From NCBI GenBank assembly GCA_963830775.1, contig CAWHNT010000038.1, positions 62,001 to 126,000 on the forward strand: DNA of 64,000 bases, given 5' to 3'. Position numbers and translations under genes: made by a program. Shown one piece after another: positions 26,309 to 34,575 of the stretch (the first letter of the stretch is position 1; each line of letters opens with the position of its first letter). The notes under the pieces were generated by a model, which saw nothing but the letters and a program-made list of their open reading frames with translations, was not told the origin of the DNA and made no database searches. This stretch comes from CAWHNT01 sp963830775. Its GTDB lineage: Bacteria > Pseudomonadota > Alphaproteobacteria > Geminicoccales > Geminicoccaceae.

Positions 26309-28312
26309 TCACGCGGCAGCGTGAGGCGTCGCAAGCTCCCGCGCAGTGGCATCGAGTGCTGCCAGGTAGCGGGCCAGGCTCGACTGGATGTCCAGCCCAT
26401 CCTTGGCCGCGTGCTCAACCGCTTCTGCGGCATCGCCCACTGCCACCAGCCCGAAGCTGCGTGCGGTGCCCTTGAGCCGATGCGCCAGCCGGCGCTGCCC
26501 GTCCGCGCCCAAGGACGGATCGCCGAAGTCGCCCAGGCCCTCGCGCGCATCGGCCAGGGCACGGACCAGGAAGTCGCGCGCTGCGGCGGGAGGCATGCTT
26601 TCGAGCACCATGGCAACGAAGGACCAGTCGACGGCCGGGGCCACTTCGGGCGTAACGCCCTGCTCGTCACCGGCTGCCATGCCCACCGACCCCCGTACAT
26701 CTGCCTCGGTCGCGGCTCTCCGGGCCCGACCGGATTCGGCGAGGCTCGCCAGCGTGGCGAACAGCTCCCCCGGTGCAATCGGCTTGTGCTGGACCGCGTC
26801 GAAGCCGGCCCGCAGATAGCGCGCCCGATCGTCGTCCATCACGTTGGCGGTCAGCGCCACCGCTGGCGTGTCGCGGTTCGGCCCATCGCTGCGACGAAGG
26901 TCGCGAATTGCCTCCTCGCCGCCAAGCACGGGCATCTGGATATCGACCAGCAGGACGTCGAAGCGGCGCTCGCTGGCACGCTCCAGGAACTCGGCCCCGT
27001 GCTCGGCAACCACCAGCCGGTGGCCCCGGCGCCCGAGCACGTCGGCCAGGAGCTGACGGTTGAGCAGCGCGTCCTCCGCCAGCAGGATGTCGAGCGGAGC
27101 TTCTGCCGCTGCCGAGGCACCCGAGCGCAGAGGAACAGGAACCTTACCGCGTGCCAGCGGCACCTCGAACCGGAACGTGCTGCCCTCGCCGGGCCTGCTC
27201 TCGCAGGTGATGGAGCCGCCCATCAGCAGGACGAGCTGCTTGCAGATGGTAAGCCCGAGACCGGTGCCGCCAAAACGCCGGCTGGTCGACCCGTCTGCCT
27301 GCATGAACGGCTGGAACAGCAGGCCAAGATCCTGGGTAGATATACCGATACCGGTGTCGCGAACCTCGATGCAAAGGTTCAGGCCTCCCTGCGGCCTGTC
27401 CTCGAGCTCGACCAGGACGTCGACCCGGCCACGCATGGTGAACTTGAGCGCGTTACCGACAAGATTAAACAGAATCTGCTTCAGGCGGACTGCGTCTCCA
27501 CGCACCACAATGTCGGCCGGCGGGGCCACGGTGAGAATGACGCTGCGCTCATGCGCCATCGGCAGCATGGCCGAGCGCACATCCTCCAGCACCTCGTCGA
27601 GCTTGAAATCGATCTCGTGCAGCGGCAACCGGCCGGCCTCGAGACGCTGGAAATCCAGGATGTCGTTGACGATGGCAAGCAGCTGCCGACCCGAGCGGCG
27701 GATCGCTGCGACATACCGGCTGGCATTCTCGTCCAGATGCTCGTCGGCAAGCAGGTCGGCCATGCCAAGGACGGCCGTCAGCGGCGTGCGCAGCTCGTGG
27801 CTCATGGAAGCCAGGAACGCTGACTTGGTGTGCCCGATCTCCTCAGCGACGCTGCGGGCCACCATGAGCTCCGCCTCCGTCTGACGGCGTTCGGCGACCT
27901 CGGCCCTGAGCTGGGTGTTGGCCTCCTGGAGGGTGGCCGGGCTGGGCAGGGCCATGACCCGCGGGATCATCGGCCACAGGGCCACGGCCGTGATCGCCGA
28001 GATCACCGCGGTAACCGCCTTGACGAGGCCCTGGAGCCCATAGGCCGGGTACCAGAGAGTGAAGACATCGATCAGATGCCCGATGCCGCAGGCGACGATG
28101 AACAGAGCGCTCAGGCGAAACATGCCTCGGAAAGGCAGGTCGTGACGACGCCGCTGGACGATGAACATGCCCAATGGGATGGAGAAGTAGGCCAGGGCGA
28201 TGACCAGGTCGGCGCCGGCGTGGAGGGCCACAAGATCGGGCCGCCAGAGCAGGCAGAAACCGTGTGGCACGAACGACGCGGCGCCGAACAGGTACTCGAC
28301 CACGGCCTGCAT
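26309..28312 (-). CDS. Hybrid sensor histidine kinase with ethylene-receptor-like membrane domain, receiver and HPt domains
   Basis: A 667-residue phosphorelay protein. Its first 120 residues are a second ETR1-like three-helix domain: ADLVIALAYFSIP (D35, Y42) and FIVACGIGHLIDVFT with C75 and H79. A HisKA domain follows (SAFLASMSHELRTPLTAVLG, His172), then an ATPase domain with GNALKF, DTGIGIS and GGTGLGL. A receiver domain has D457 (DVLLVDIQMPVLGG), and an HPt domain has LAHRLKGTARSFGL (His611). So it can pass phosphate His-Asp-His within one chain, unlike the HWE kinase nearby. An AT-rich region with an imperfect palindrome lies upstream. Confidence 0.9.
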   Translation of the reverse strand: MQAVVEYLFGAASFVPHGFCLLWRPDLVALHAGADLVIALAYFSIPLGMFIVQRRRHDLPFRGMFRLSALFIVACGIGHLIDVFTLWYPAYGLQGLVKAVTAVISAITAVALWPMIPRVMALPSPATLQEANTQLRAEVAERRQTEAELMVARSVAEEIGHTKSAFLASMSHELRTPLTAVLGMADLLADEHLDENASRYVAAIRRSGRQLLAIVNDILDFQRLEAGRLPLHEIDFKLDEVLEDVRSAMLPMAHERSVILTVAPPADIVVRGDAVRLKQILFNLVGNALKFTMRGRVDVLVELEDRPQGGLNLCIEVRDTGIGISTQDLGLLFQPFMQADGSTSRRFGGTGLGLTICKQLVLLMGGSITCESRPGEGSTFRFEVPLARGKVPVPLRSGASAAAEAPLDILLAEDALLNRQLLADVLGRRGHRLVVAEHGAEFLERASERRFDVLLVDIQMPVLGGEEAIRDLRRSDGPNRDTPAVALTANVMDDDRARYLRAGFDAVQHKPIAPGELFATLASLAESGRARRAATEADVRGSVGMAAGDEQGVTPEVAPAVDWSFVAMVLESMPPAAARDFLVRALADAREGLGDFGDPSLGADGQRRLAHRLKGTARSFGLVAVGDAAEAVEHAAKDGLDIQSSLARYLAALDATARELATPHAAA

Positions 28313-28397
28313 GCTCGCCTATTTCCCCTTGGCCAGGGCTCCAGCCATCACCGTCGCCCGCCGGTCTGAACGGCGCGGATGCTGCTCACGAACCTCT

Positions 28398-28419
28398 TGT
28401 TAGCACCTTAGGGTTAACA
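28398..28419. promoter_or_regulatory. Imperfect palindrome upstream of the hybrid kinase
   Basis: A 22-base near-palindrome, starting TGTTA and ending TAACA, lies 86 bases upstream of the kinase start in a locally AT-rich stretch. It could be a regulator binding site in the promoter region. There is no motif match that I recognise. Confidence 0.25.
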
Positions 28420-28477
28420 AAATCTATACCAGAGGTAGAATTACGACGTCGGAATAAGCCTCGGGCGCGAGTCAGGT

Positions 28478-29929
28478 TCAGCCGCGCGCCGACGGGCGCA
28501 GGTTACCGAGATCAATGTCGGCCCCGGCGAAACAGGGTTGCGTGAGCATTGCGCGCAGCGCCTCGTGGCGCGGGTGGGCCGGTGAGGCGACATCCAGGGC
28601 TGCGAACTCGGCGACGCTGAAAGTGCCCCAGTTGCGCAGGCGCTGGAAGCTGACGAGGTCGGCGCCGAGCTCGCGCGCCAGCGCCACGATCTCCGCCAGC
28701 TCGTCGAGGTTCGCGGCCTGGACCACGGCGTCGAGCTGGAAGTAGCGGAAGCGGTCTCGCGGCGGAGGCCAGCGATGAAGTCGAGGTTGCGGAGCAGGCG
28801 GGCGTGCGAGCCGCCGCGGCGGAGCTGCTCGTAGGTGGGTGCGCGTGCGGCGTCGATCGACACCCAGATGCTGTCGACCCGCCCCTCCAGCCCCAGATCG
28901 TCCCAGGCGCGGGCGTCCAGGAGCTGGCCGTTGGTCTGGATCTCGAGCTTGACGCCTGGCCCCCGCCCGGCCCAAGCCCTTGAGCAGGTAGCGGAAATGG
29001 TGGCTGCCGAACGGGTCGCCGCTGCCGGTCACCTTGACCGTGCGGGCGTCCCGCATCAGCGGCAGCAGCACCTCCTCGGCCAGCCGGTCGAGCCGCTCCT
29101 GCTCGGCCTTGCCGGCCAGGATCGGCTCCTTGCGGCAGGAGGGGCAGGAGAGGTTGCAGGAGCGGTCGTGCGAGAGGAGCAGGCGGCGCGGCCGGTGCGG
29201 CATCACCGTACGGCGTTCGGCCAGGATGGCGCGGTGCCCGGCGTTGGTGACCTCGTCCCGCCGCGGCAGGGCACGGGCGGCGATCTTGGGGCAGAAGGTA
29301 CGGCTGCAGTAGCGGTAGTCGCCGTCGAGCACGGACCGGCGGATCTCCTGCGCCGCGGGCGAGTTCCACAAGGCCTCGGCCGACGCGGCCTCGATGTTCC
29401 CGATCGCAGCCGGCATCCAGGCGTTGCAGCAGGTGTTGGCGCTGCCGTCGGAGCGGGTCTCCAGCACCTCGAACGGGCGCGGGCAGAAGCGGTCCTTGAG
29501 CCAGGCCTCGGTGGCCTCGAGCTGCCGGGCACCTTCCGGCGTCGCCAGGGCGGCCAGGCGCTGGGCATAGAGGTCGAGCTGATCAAGACCGATGGCGCGC
29601 CGCGCATGCTCGGCAGCCTCGGCCTGCCGCCCGAGAAGGAAGGCGCGACGCCCTGCCAGCACGTGCAGGAGGCCGGGCCAGCCATAGCGCCGCGTCGCCC
29701 AGGCGAAGAACCGCTCGGGCTCGATCGCACCGTCCGCGAACAGGCTCTCCAGCAGCTCGTCGCAGAAGCGCTCCGGCTGAACCGCCTCCTCGCCGGGCAG
29801 AGCGGGCTCGCGGCTGATCCGGGTGTAGCGGTCGACGGCGGCCCGGATGGCCAGCATCGCCGGGCGCATGGGCCGCTCCTCAGCGGTCAGGGTCCCGGAC
29901 CTTGCCGGTGCTTCGAGGATCGTCGTCAT
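28478..29929 (-). pseudogene. Radical SAM/SPASM (twitch) domain protein, two compensating frame shifts
   Basis: The frame is open for 483 codons from ATG 29929, but the segment between about 28970 and 28765 only makes sense in another frame (there it reads VSIDAARAPTYEQLRRGG and ARLLRNLDFIAGL). The first part has paired Cys motifs (NTCCNAW, YCSRTFCPK) typical of the auxiliary cluster region. The core carries LSHDRSCNLSCPSCRKEP, a C-x3-C-x2-C SAM-cluster motif, then VKVTGSGDPFGSHHF. The end reads normally again (FQLDAVVQAANLDELAEIVA). Two opposite indels would restore a single protein. Substrate unknown; relatives occur with peptide or glycan modification genes. Confidence 0.72.
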
Positions 29930-30030
29930 CCTGGTCCGGCCTTGGCAGCCACTCGCAGGCCGGGGCCCTTCGCCCCGCGCACCGCCCAGCCTATGTCCTC
30001 TCGCGGGCGAAGCTGCAAGGACCGAGGCTC

Positions 30031-30477
30031 ATGAATGCGGCAAAGGCCACGAGCGGCTTCATCGCCGGATTCGTCGGCGTCCTCGTCTTCCACCAGGCGG
30101 CGATCCTTCTCCTGCATCTGCTGGGCATCATCCCCTCCATGCCCTGGCGATTCGATCCCGTGCCGCCGTTGGGCGTGCCCACCATCATCTCCGCCGCCTT
30201 CTGGGGTGGGCTCTGGGGCATCGTGCTCGCCTTCATCCTGCCGCGACGATCACCGGAGCCCAGATTCTGGCTTCTGGCCTTCGTCTTCGGCGCCCTCGCA
30301 CCGACGCTCGTCAGCTGGTTCATCGTCCAGCCGCTCAAAGGCCAGCCCATGGGCGGCGGCTTCCAGTGGCCCCGCGTGCTGATCGGCCCCTTCGTCAACG
30401 GCGCCTGGGGTCTGGGCACGGCCGCGGTCCTGGCCCTCTGGCGGGGCAGGCAAGTAGTTGAGCAACAAAGGTTTTAG
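30031..30477 (+). CDS. Small integral membrane protein of unknown function
   Basis: A 148-residue protein with about four membrane helices: GFIAGFVGVLVFHQAAILLL, ISAAFWGGLWGIVLAFIL, FWLLAFVFGALAPTLVSWFI and the last around GAWGLGTAAVLALW. The sequence SMPWRFDPVPPLGVPT sits in the first loop. I take ATG 30031 because the frame upstream of it is not membrane-like. Similar four-helix proteins are common in alphaproteobacteria without known role. It ends overlapping the stop of the small secreted protein on the other strand. Confidence 0.7.
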   Translation: MNAAKATSGFIAGFVGVLVFHQAAILLLHLLGIIPSMPWRFDPVPPLGVPTIISAAFWGGLWGIVLAFILPRRSPEPRFWLLAFVFGALAPTLVSWFIVQPLKGQPMGGGFQWPRVLIGPFVNGAWGLGTAAVLALWRGRQVVEQQRF

Positions 30478-30734
30478 CGTTGCTGGGTTCGTTCGGGCAG
30501 AAGCTCGCTGACGACGCAGCCGTCCGGCTCCACCTGCCATGAGGTGACGTTCTGGACCATCCGGCACTTGGCCAGCCGGTATCCGTCCGGGGTCAGCAGG
30601 CAGGTCCGCTCCCCGAGCGAGAAGTTCTGGCCGTTGGCCCGGCAGCGGCAGTCGATCGGCCGCGTCGCCTCGGCAGCCAGCGCCGGAGAAGCCAGGACAA
30701 GGAGGGCCAGGACGACGTGACGGATAGCGGGCAT
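30474..30734 (-). CDS. Small secreted cysteine-containing protein of unknown function
   Basis: An 86-residue protein from ATG 30734 with GGAGGT upstream. The N-terminus is a clear signal peptide (RHVVLALLVLASPALA, cleavage after ALA near residue 20). The mature part of about 66 residues has five Cys (DCRC, RTCLL, AKCRM, DGCVV), suggesting disulfides in the periplasm. The stop overlaps that of the membrane protein gene on the plus strand. I know no family for it. Confidence 0.65.
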   Translation of the reverse strand: MPAIRHVVLALLVLASPALAAEATRPIDCRCRANGQNFSLGERTCLLTPDGYRLAKCRMVQNVTSWQVEPDGCVVSELLPERTQQR

Positions 30735-31002
30735 GGCGGCACCTCCGCTGGCACCGCTGCGATGATACGCCCGGCGGTCCGGCTTGGCGCCCGAAAACCA
30801 GCGCCGGTCTCGATGCCGCGGTCGGCGCGTTCCGTCCGTGCGCCCATCGACCACGCCCAGGAGCGGCAGCCCCAAACGCGCGCACCCGGACGGCCTCCTC
30901 GCTGGAAGCCGGCTCGGCATCGCTGGCACAGGTCACACCCTCCAAAACGAATCGTGGCGCCCTGAGGCGCCACGATCTCTGGTTGTCGCTACGAGGCTGG
31001 CA

Positions 31003-31617
31003 CTACATGAACTTGTAGCTGCGCTCCGGCTCCCTGTAGGCCCGGGGCTGCTGGCACGCTGTGCCGGCCGGCACATCGCCGATGGGGCGGAGCTTCACGC
31101 CGCGCACGGGCAGAGCCTCGCTCCGCACCGGCAAGGCATCCTCGAGCAGCATCTTCTTCAGGAGGTTGCGGGCGCGGTTCACACGGCTTTTCACCGTGCC
31201 GACCTCGCAGCCGCAGATCTCGGCCACCTGCTCATAGGACAGGCCATGCACGCCCACGAGGACCAGGACCTCGCGATGGGCGGTGCTGAGCTCGCGGAAG
31301 GCGCGACGGAACGCCGTCACCTCGACGATGCTCTCCTGATGCGCCGGCGTGAGCCACTTCTTCTCGAGGTCGTCGTCGGGGACCTCGGCGGTCACGTGCT
31401 TGCGGGTGATCAGGCTGCGGAAACGGTTGCGGAGAATGGTGAACATCCAGGCCTTGAGATTGGTGCCTGGCGTGAACTGGTCCTGCGCCTGGAGGGCATT
31501 GAGGACGGTGTCCTGAACGAGATCGTCGGCGAGGTGGATGTCCCCGCTGGTGAGGCTGCGCGCGAACGCACGCAGATGCGGCACCATGGCGGCGACGTCT
31601 TCGCGGAAGATGCCCAT
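31003..31617 (-). CDS. ECF RNA polymerase sigma factor, EcfG-like
   Basis: A group IV sigma factor with region 2 (MVPHLRAFARSLTSGDIHLA, DDLVQDTVLNALQAQDQF, LKAWMFTILRNRFRS) and region 4 (STAHREVLVLVGVHGLSYEQ, VAEICGCEVGTVKSRVNRAR). The tail beyond region 4 is about 45 residues and ends YREPERSYKFM. I choose ATG 31617 (MGIFREDVAAM) because an EcfG-type promoter ends at 31657, which leaves little leader for the alternative starts at 31635, 31638 or GTG 31647. No nepR or phyR gene is adjacent, so it may be an extra EcfG paralogue or a different ECF group under EcfG control. Confidence 0.83.
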   Translation of the reverse strand: MGIFREDVAAMVPHLRAFARSLTSGDIHLADDLVQDTVLNALQAQDQFTPGTNLKAWMFTILRNRFRSLITRKHVTAEVPDDDLEKKWLTPAHQESIVEVTAFRRAFRELSTAHREVLVLVGVHGLSYEQVAEICGCEVGTVKSRVNRARNLLKKMLLEDALPVRSEALPVRGVKLRPIGDVPAGTACQQPRAYREPERSYKFM

Positions 31618-31656
31618 CTCGGTCCCTGTGCCCATCATTGTCGTCACGCTCGGATC

Positions 31657-31681
31657 AACGCCCAGCCCCGAGGAAAGTTCC
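31657..31681 (-). promoter_or_regulatory. EcfG-type (general stress) promoter of the sigma factor gene
   Basis: Reading toward the sigma factor, GGAAC (31681-31677) is followed by exactly 16 bases and CGTT (31660-31657). GGAAC-N16/17-CGTT is the known consensus for EcfG sigma factors of the alphaproteobacterial general stress response. The start point would fall near 31650. Confidence 0.55.
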
Positions 31682-31904
31682 GAAGTTTCCGGCGAATTTG
31701 CCGGGCAAGCGGGGGAGCGGAGCGTCCGAGCGACCTAGCAAGCACTATGCAGTCATTCCTAGCAGACGCAAGGTCGTTGTTCCCGGAGCCACAGCATTGC
31801 GACACGACGTCACCGTCGAGCCATCGGCCAGCGATGATCCGGTAGGTATAGCCGCAACGACGTTCGGGGAGGCCCCGGTGTGAACAGTTTGGCGAGGATC
31901 GTAG

Positions 31905-32348
31905 ATGACAACCATAACATGGTGCCGGCAGGCAATTAGTGCTGCCGGGATAGTAGCGATTGCGCTCATCATGGGCGCTGCTCGTGAAGCACCCGAGTAT
32001 GTCGAACGGGGCGAGGCTTCCTGGTACGGCCCAGGCTTCCATGGGCGGAAGACGGCCAGCGGCGAGCGCTTCGACCAGCAGAAGCTGACGGCAGCCCACA
32101 TGGAGCTGCCCCTGGGTACGAAGGCTGTCGTGACCAACCTGGAGAACGGCCGCTCGGTCGAGGTCGAGATCAACGATCGCGGCCCCTACGTGCCCGGCCG
32201 GGCGATCGACCTCTCCAAGGCCGCTGCGCGCGAGCTCGGCATGATCGAGGCCGGCGTGGCCCCGGTGCTGGTGGAGGTCGACCGGATCGAGGTGGCGCAG
32301 TTTGGCCGGCACTGCTCTACGCCCTGGACGGGCCTCAGTCGATCGTGA
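31905..32348 (+). CDS. rlpA: RlpA-like septal ring lytic transglycosylase family protein
   Basis: A 147-residue secreted protein with an N-terminal hydrophobic signal (AISAAGIVAIALIMGAA) and one double-psi beta-barrel domain. The hallmarks are GEASWYGPGFHGRKTASGE, AAHMELPLGTKAVVTNLENG, VEINDRGPYVPGRAIDLS and AARELGMIEAGVAPV. RlpA cleaves peptidoglycan strands lacking stem peptides in some species; here there is no SPOR domain, so it is the short form. GAGGA lies upstream of ATG 31905. The 3' end overlaps the quinone reductase gene on the other strand by 14 bases. Confidence 0.88.
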   Translation: MTTITWCRQAISAAGIVAIALIMGAAREAPEYVERGEASWYGPGFHGRKTASGERFDQQKLTAAHMELPLGTKAVVTNLENGRSVEVEINDRGPYVPGRAIDLSKAAARELGMIEAGVAPVLVEVDRIEVAQFGRHCSTPWTGLSRS

Positions 32349-33310
32349 GCACGACCTTTCCGGTTGTGCTCCGGTCGGCCAGGCCCTGGAGCGCCTCGGG
32401 CGCCTTCTCCAGGGGAAGGGTGGTGACGCGGGGGCGGATGCGGCCCTCCGCGTGCCAGCGGAACAGCTCGCGGAAGCTGGCGCGCAGCCGCTCCGGGTCG
32501 TGCTTGCGATAGCTGCCCCAGTAGAAGCCAAAGGCCGCCGCGTTCTTGACCAGGAGGATGTTGGCCGGGATCTGCGGGACCTTGCCCGAGGCGAAGCCCA
32601 CGAGCACGATCCGGCCCTCCCAGGCGATGGTCCGCAGGGAGAGGTCGAACATCGGCCCGCCCACGGGGTCGAACACCACGTCGACCCCACGGCCGTCGGT
32701 GAGCGCCTTGATCTGCTCGCGCAGGTCAGAGCCGTCGCTGTCCAGCGCGTGGTCGGCACCGTGGCTCGGTGGCGACCGCGAGCTTGTCCGCCCCCCGCGC
32801 GGTGGCGATCACCGTGGCCCCCAGCGCCTTGCCGACCTCGACCGCGGTGAGGCCGACGCCGCCCGCCGCCCCATGCACCAGCAGGGTCTCGCCGGCATGG
32901 AGGTCGGCGCGCCAGCGCAGCGCACCGTGCGCCGTGCCGTAGGCGATGGCGAAGCCGGCGGCCGTGGCGTCGTCGATATGGTCCGGCAGGGGCACCACGT
33001 CGCTGGCGACGGCCACGGCGCGCTCGGCGAGCCCACCATGGCTGAGCACGGCCATGACCCGCTGCCCGGCCTTGAGCCCGTCCACCCCGACCCCGACCCG
33101 GTCGATCTCGCCCGCCACCTCGAGCCCCGGCACGAAGGGCAGTGCCGGCTGCTCCTGGTACTTGCCGCGCAGCATCAGGAGGTCGGCGAAGTTGAGGCCG
33201 GCGGCACGGACCCGCAGGCCGACATGGCAGGCACCCGGATCGGGCACCGGCAGGTCGGCGAGGACGAGACCCTCGGGCCCGCCGTGCTCGCGGCAGAGAA
33301 TGGCGCGCAT
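32335..33310 (-). pseudogene. NADPH:quinone oxidoreductase family (zinc-less alcohol dehydrogenase), one frame shift
   Basis: From ATG 33310 the sequence is a normal medium-chain reductase: MRAILCREHGGPEGLVLADL, RAAGLNFADLLMLRGKYQ, FVPGLEVAGEI, AYGTAHGALRWRADL and nucleotide-binding LLVHGAAGGVGLTAVEVGKA. After KLAVATE an extra base near 32765 shifts the frame; the rest (VVFDPVGGPMFDLSLRTIAW and the end at 32335) reads in another frame. With one base corrected, the enzyme is about 324 residues, full family length. It lacks zinc ligands and would reduce quinones or enones with NADPH. Confidence 0.82.
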
Positions 33311-33430
33311 GAGGGCTCTCCCGGGTCTCCGCTGCCCCAAGTTACGTTGCATCGCGAAAATAGGCCGGCCCGGGCCCGACCGGAAGCCTTGAGGCTTTGT
33401 CGCCGCGGCGGCGCTCCCTACCTAGGAGCC

Positions 33431-33982
33431 ATGCACGATCCTCCCATGCGCGGCTATTTCGCGGTCGGTGCCGAGGGCATCAGCAAGCCGATCAATCTCG
33501 GCCACCTCGTGCGTTCCGCGCATGCGTTCGGCGCCAGCTTCGTCTTCCTCGTCAATGCCGAGTACGACGTCCGCCGCTCGGTCTCGGACACCTCCAAGGC
33601 CGAGCTGGCCCTGCCGGTCTACGACTATCCGGACGTGGCGAGCCTCGCTTTGCCGCGCGGCTGCCGGCTGGTGGGCTGCGAGCTGATCGACGAGGCCGTG
33701 GCCCTGCCGAGCTTCCGCCATCCGCTCAACGCGGCCTACGTGTTCGGGCCCGAGCGCTCCTCGCTCTCGCCCGCCATGCTGGCGCGCTGCGACCATGTGG
33801 TGCGGATCCCGACCCGGTTCTGCATCAATCTCGCCGTGGCCGGTGCGATCGTGATGTACGACCGGATGCTCTGCCACGGCCGCTTCGCCGACCGGCCGGT
33901 CCGGGCGGGTGCGGGGGCGCCGCTGCCGCCGCACGTCCATGGCGGCGTCTTCCGCCGGCCACAGGACGGTGACGCCGCATGA
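33431..33982 (+). CDS. RNA methyltransferase, TrmH/SpoU family
   Basis: A 183-residue SPOUT-fold protein from ATG 33431 with AGGAG upstream. N-terminal SKPINLGHLVRSAHAFGASF is motif 1; AYVFGPERSSLSPAMLARCD is motif 2, with the SAM-binding knot; VVRIPTRFCINLAVAGAIVM is motif 3. Members methylate 2'-O ribose of tRNA or rRNA. It lacks the N-terminal RNA-binding extension of larger SpoU proteins. The stop overlaps a possible early start of the next gene, and five genes from here to sppA run on the same strand with little spacing. Confidence 0.87.
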   Translation: MHDPPMRGYFAVGAEGISKPINLGHLVRSAHAFGASFVFLVNAEYDVRRSVSDTSKAELALPVYDYPDVASLALPRGCRLVGCELIDEAVALPSFRHPLNAAYVFGPERSSLSPAMLARCDHVVRIPTRFCINLAVAGAIVMYDRMLCHGRFADRPVRAGAGAPLPPHVHGGVFRRPQDGDAA

Positions 33983-34056
33983 GCGCCTCCCTGCTTTGCG
34001 CTCGCGGCATCACCCGGTATGGTGGCCTTCACCCTCCCCGCGCAGCGACAGACTGG

Positions 34057-34575
34057 ATGATGGTACTCTCGAAGCCGAGAACTCTGGCCTTCTGCCTTCT
34101 CGCGACCCTGGCGACCCTGGGCACGGCCCTGGCGCAGACACCGAAGTTCCTCGCCAGCCATCGGGACTGGACGGTGTACGTGGTCGAGAACGACGGCGGG
34201 AAGGTGTGCTATATCGCCAGCGAGCCTTCCAAGCAGGAGGGCAACTACAGCAAGCGGGGCAATCCGGCCGTGCTCGTCGCACTCCTGCCGGGCGATCCGC
34301 CCTCCGAGCAGGTGAGCGTGCAGCCGGGCTACGCCTACCGGAAGAACTCCAACGTCGAGGTCGCCGTCGGCCCGCAGAAGTTCGACCTGTTCACCCAGGG
34401 CGAGCATGCCTGGGCACGGACGGACTCGGACGACAAGGCGCTGATCGTGGCCATGCGCCGGGGCAGCACGATGACGGTGAAGGGCACCTCGGTGCGCGAT
34501 ACGAGCTCGACCGACACCTACTCGCTGGCCGGCTTCGCCAGCGCCTACGACGCCATGCGCGATGCCTGCAAGTGA
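34057..34575 (+). CDS. Invasion-associated locus B (IalB) family protein
   Basis: A 172-residue exported protein. I place the start at ATG 34057 because it gives a clean signal peptide (SKPRTLAFCLLATLATLGTA, then LAQ); the frame is open upstream to 33979. The mature domain has the IalB-type pattern: FLASHRDWTVYVVENDGGKV, CYIASEPSKQEGNYSKRGN and an end with YSLAGFASAYDAMRDAC. IalB proteins are periplasmic or surface-exposed in many alphaproteobacteria, with uncertain function outside Bartonella. The 3' end overlaps rlmN by 14 bases. Confidence 0.8.
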   Translation: MMVLSKPRTLAFCLLATLATLGTALAQTPKFLASHRDWTVYVVENDGGKVCYIASEPSKQEGNYSKRGNPAVLVALLPGDPPSEQVSVQPGYAYRKNSNVEVAVGPQKFDLFTQGEHAWARTDSDDKALIVAMRRGSTMTVKGTSVRDTSSTDTYSLAGFASAYDAMRDACK

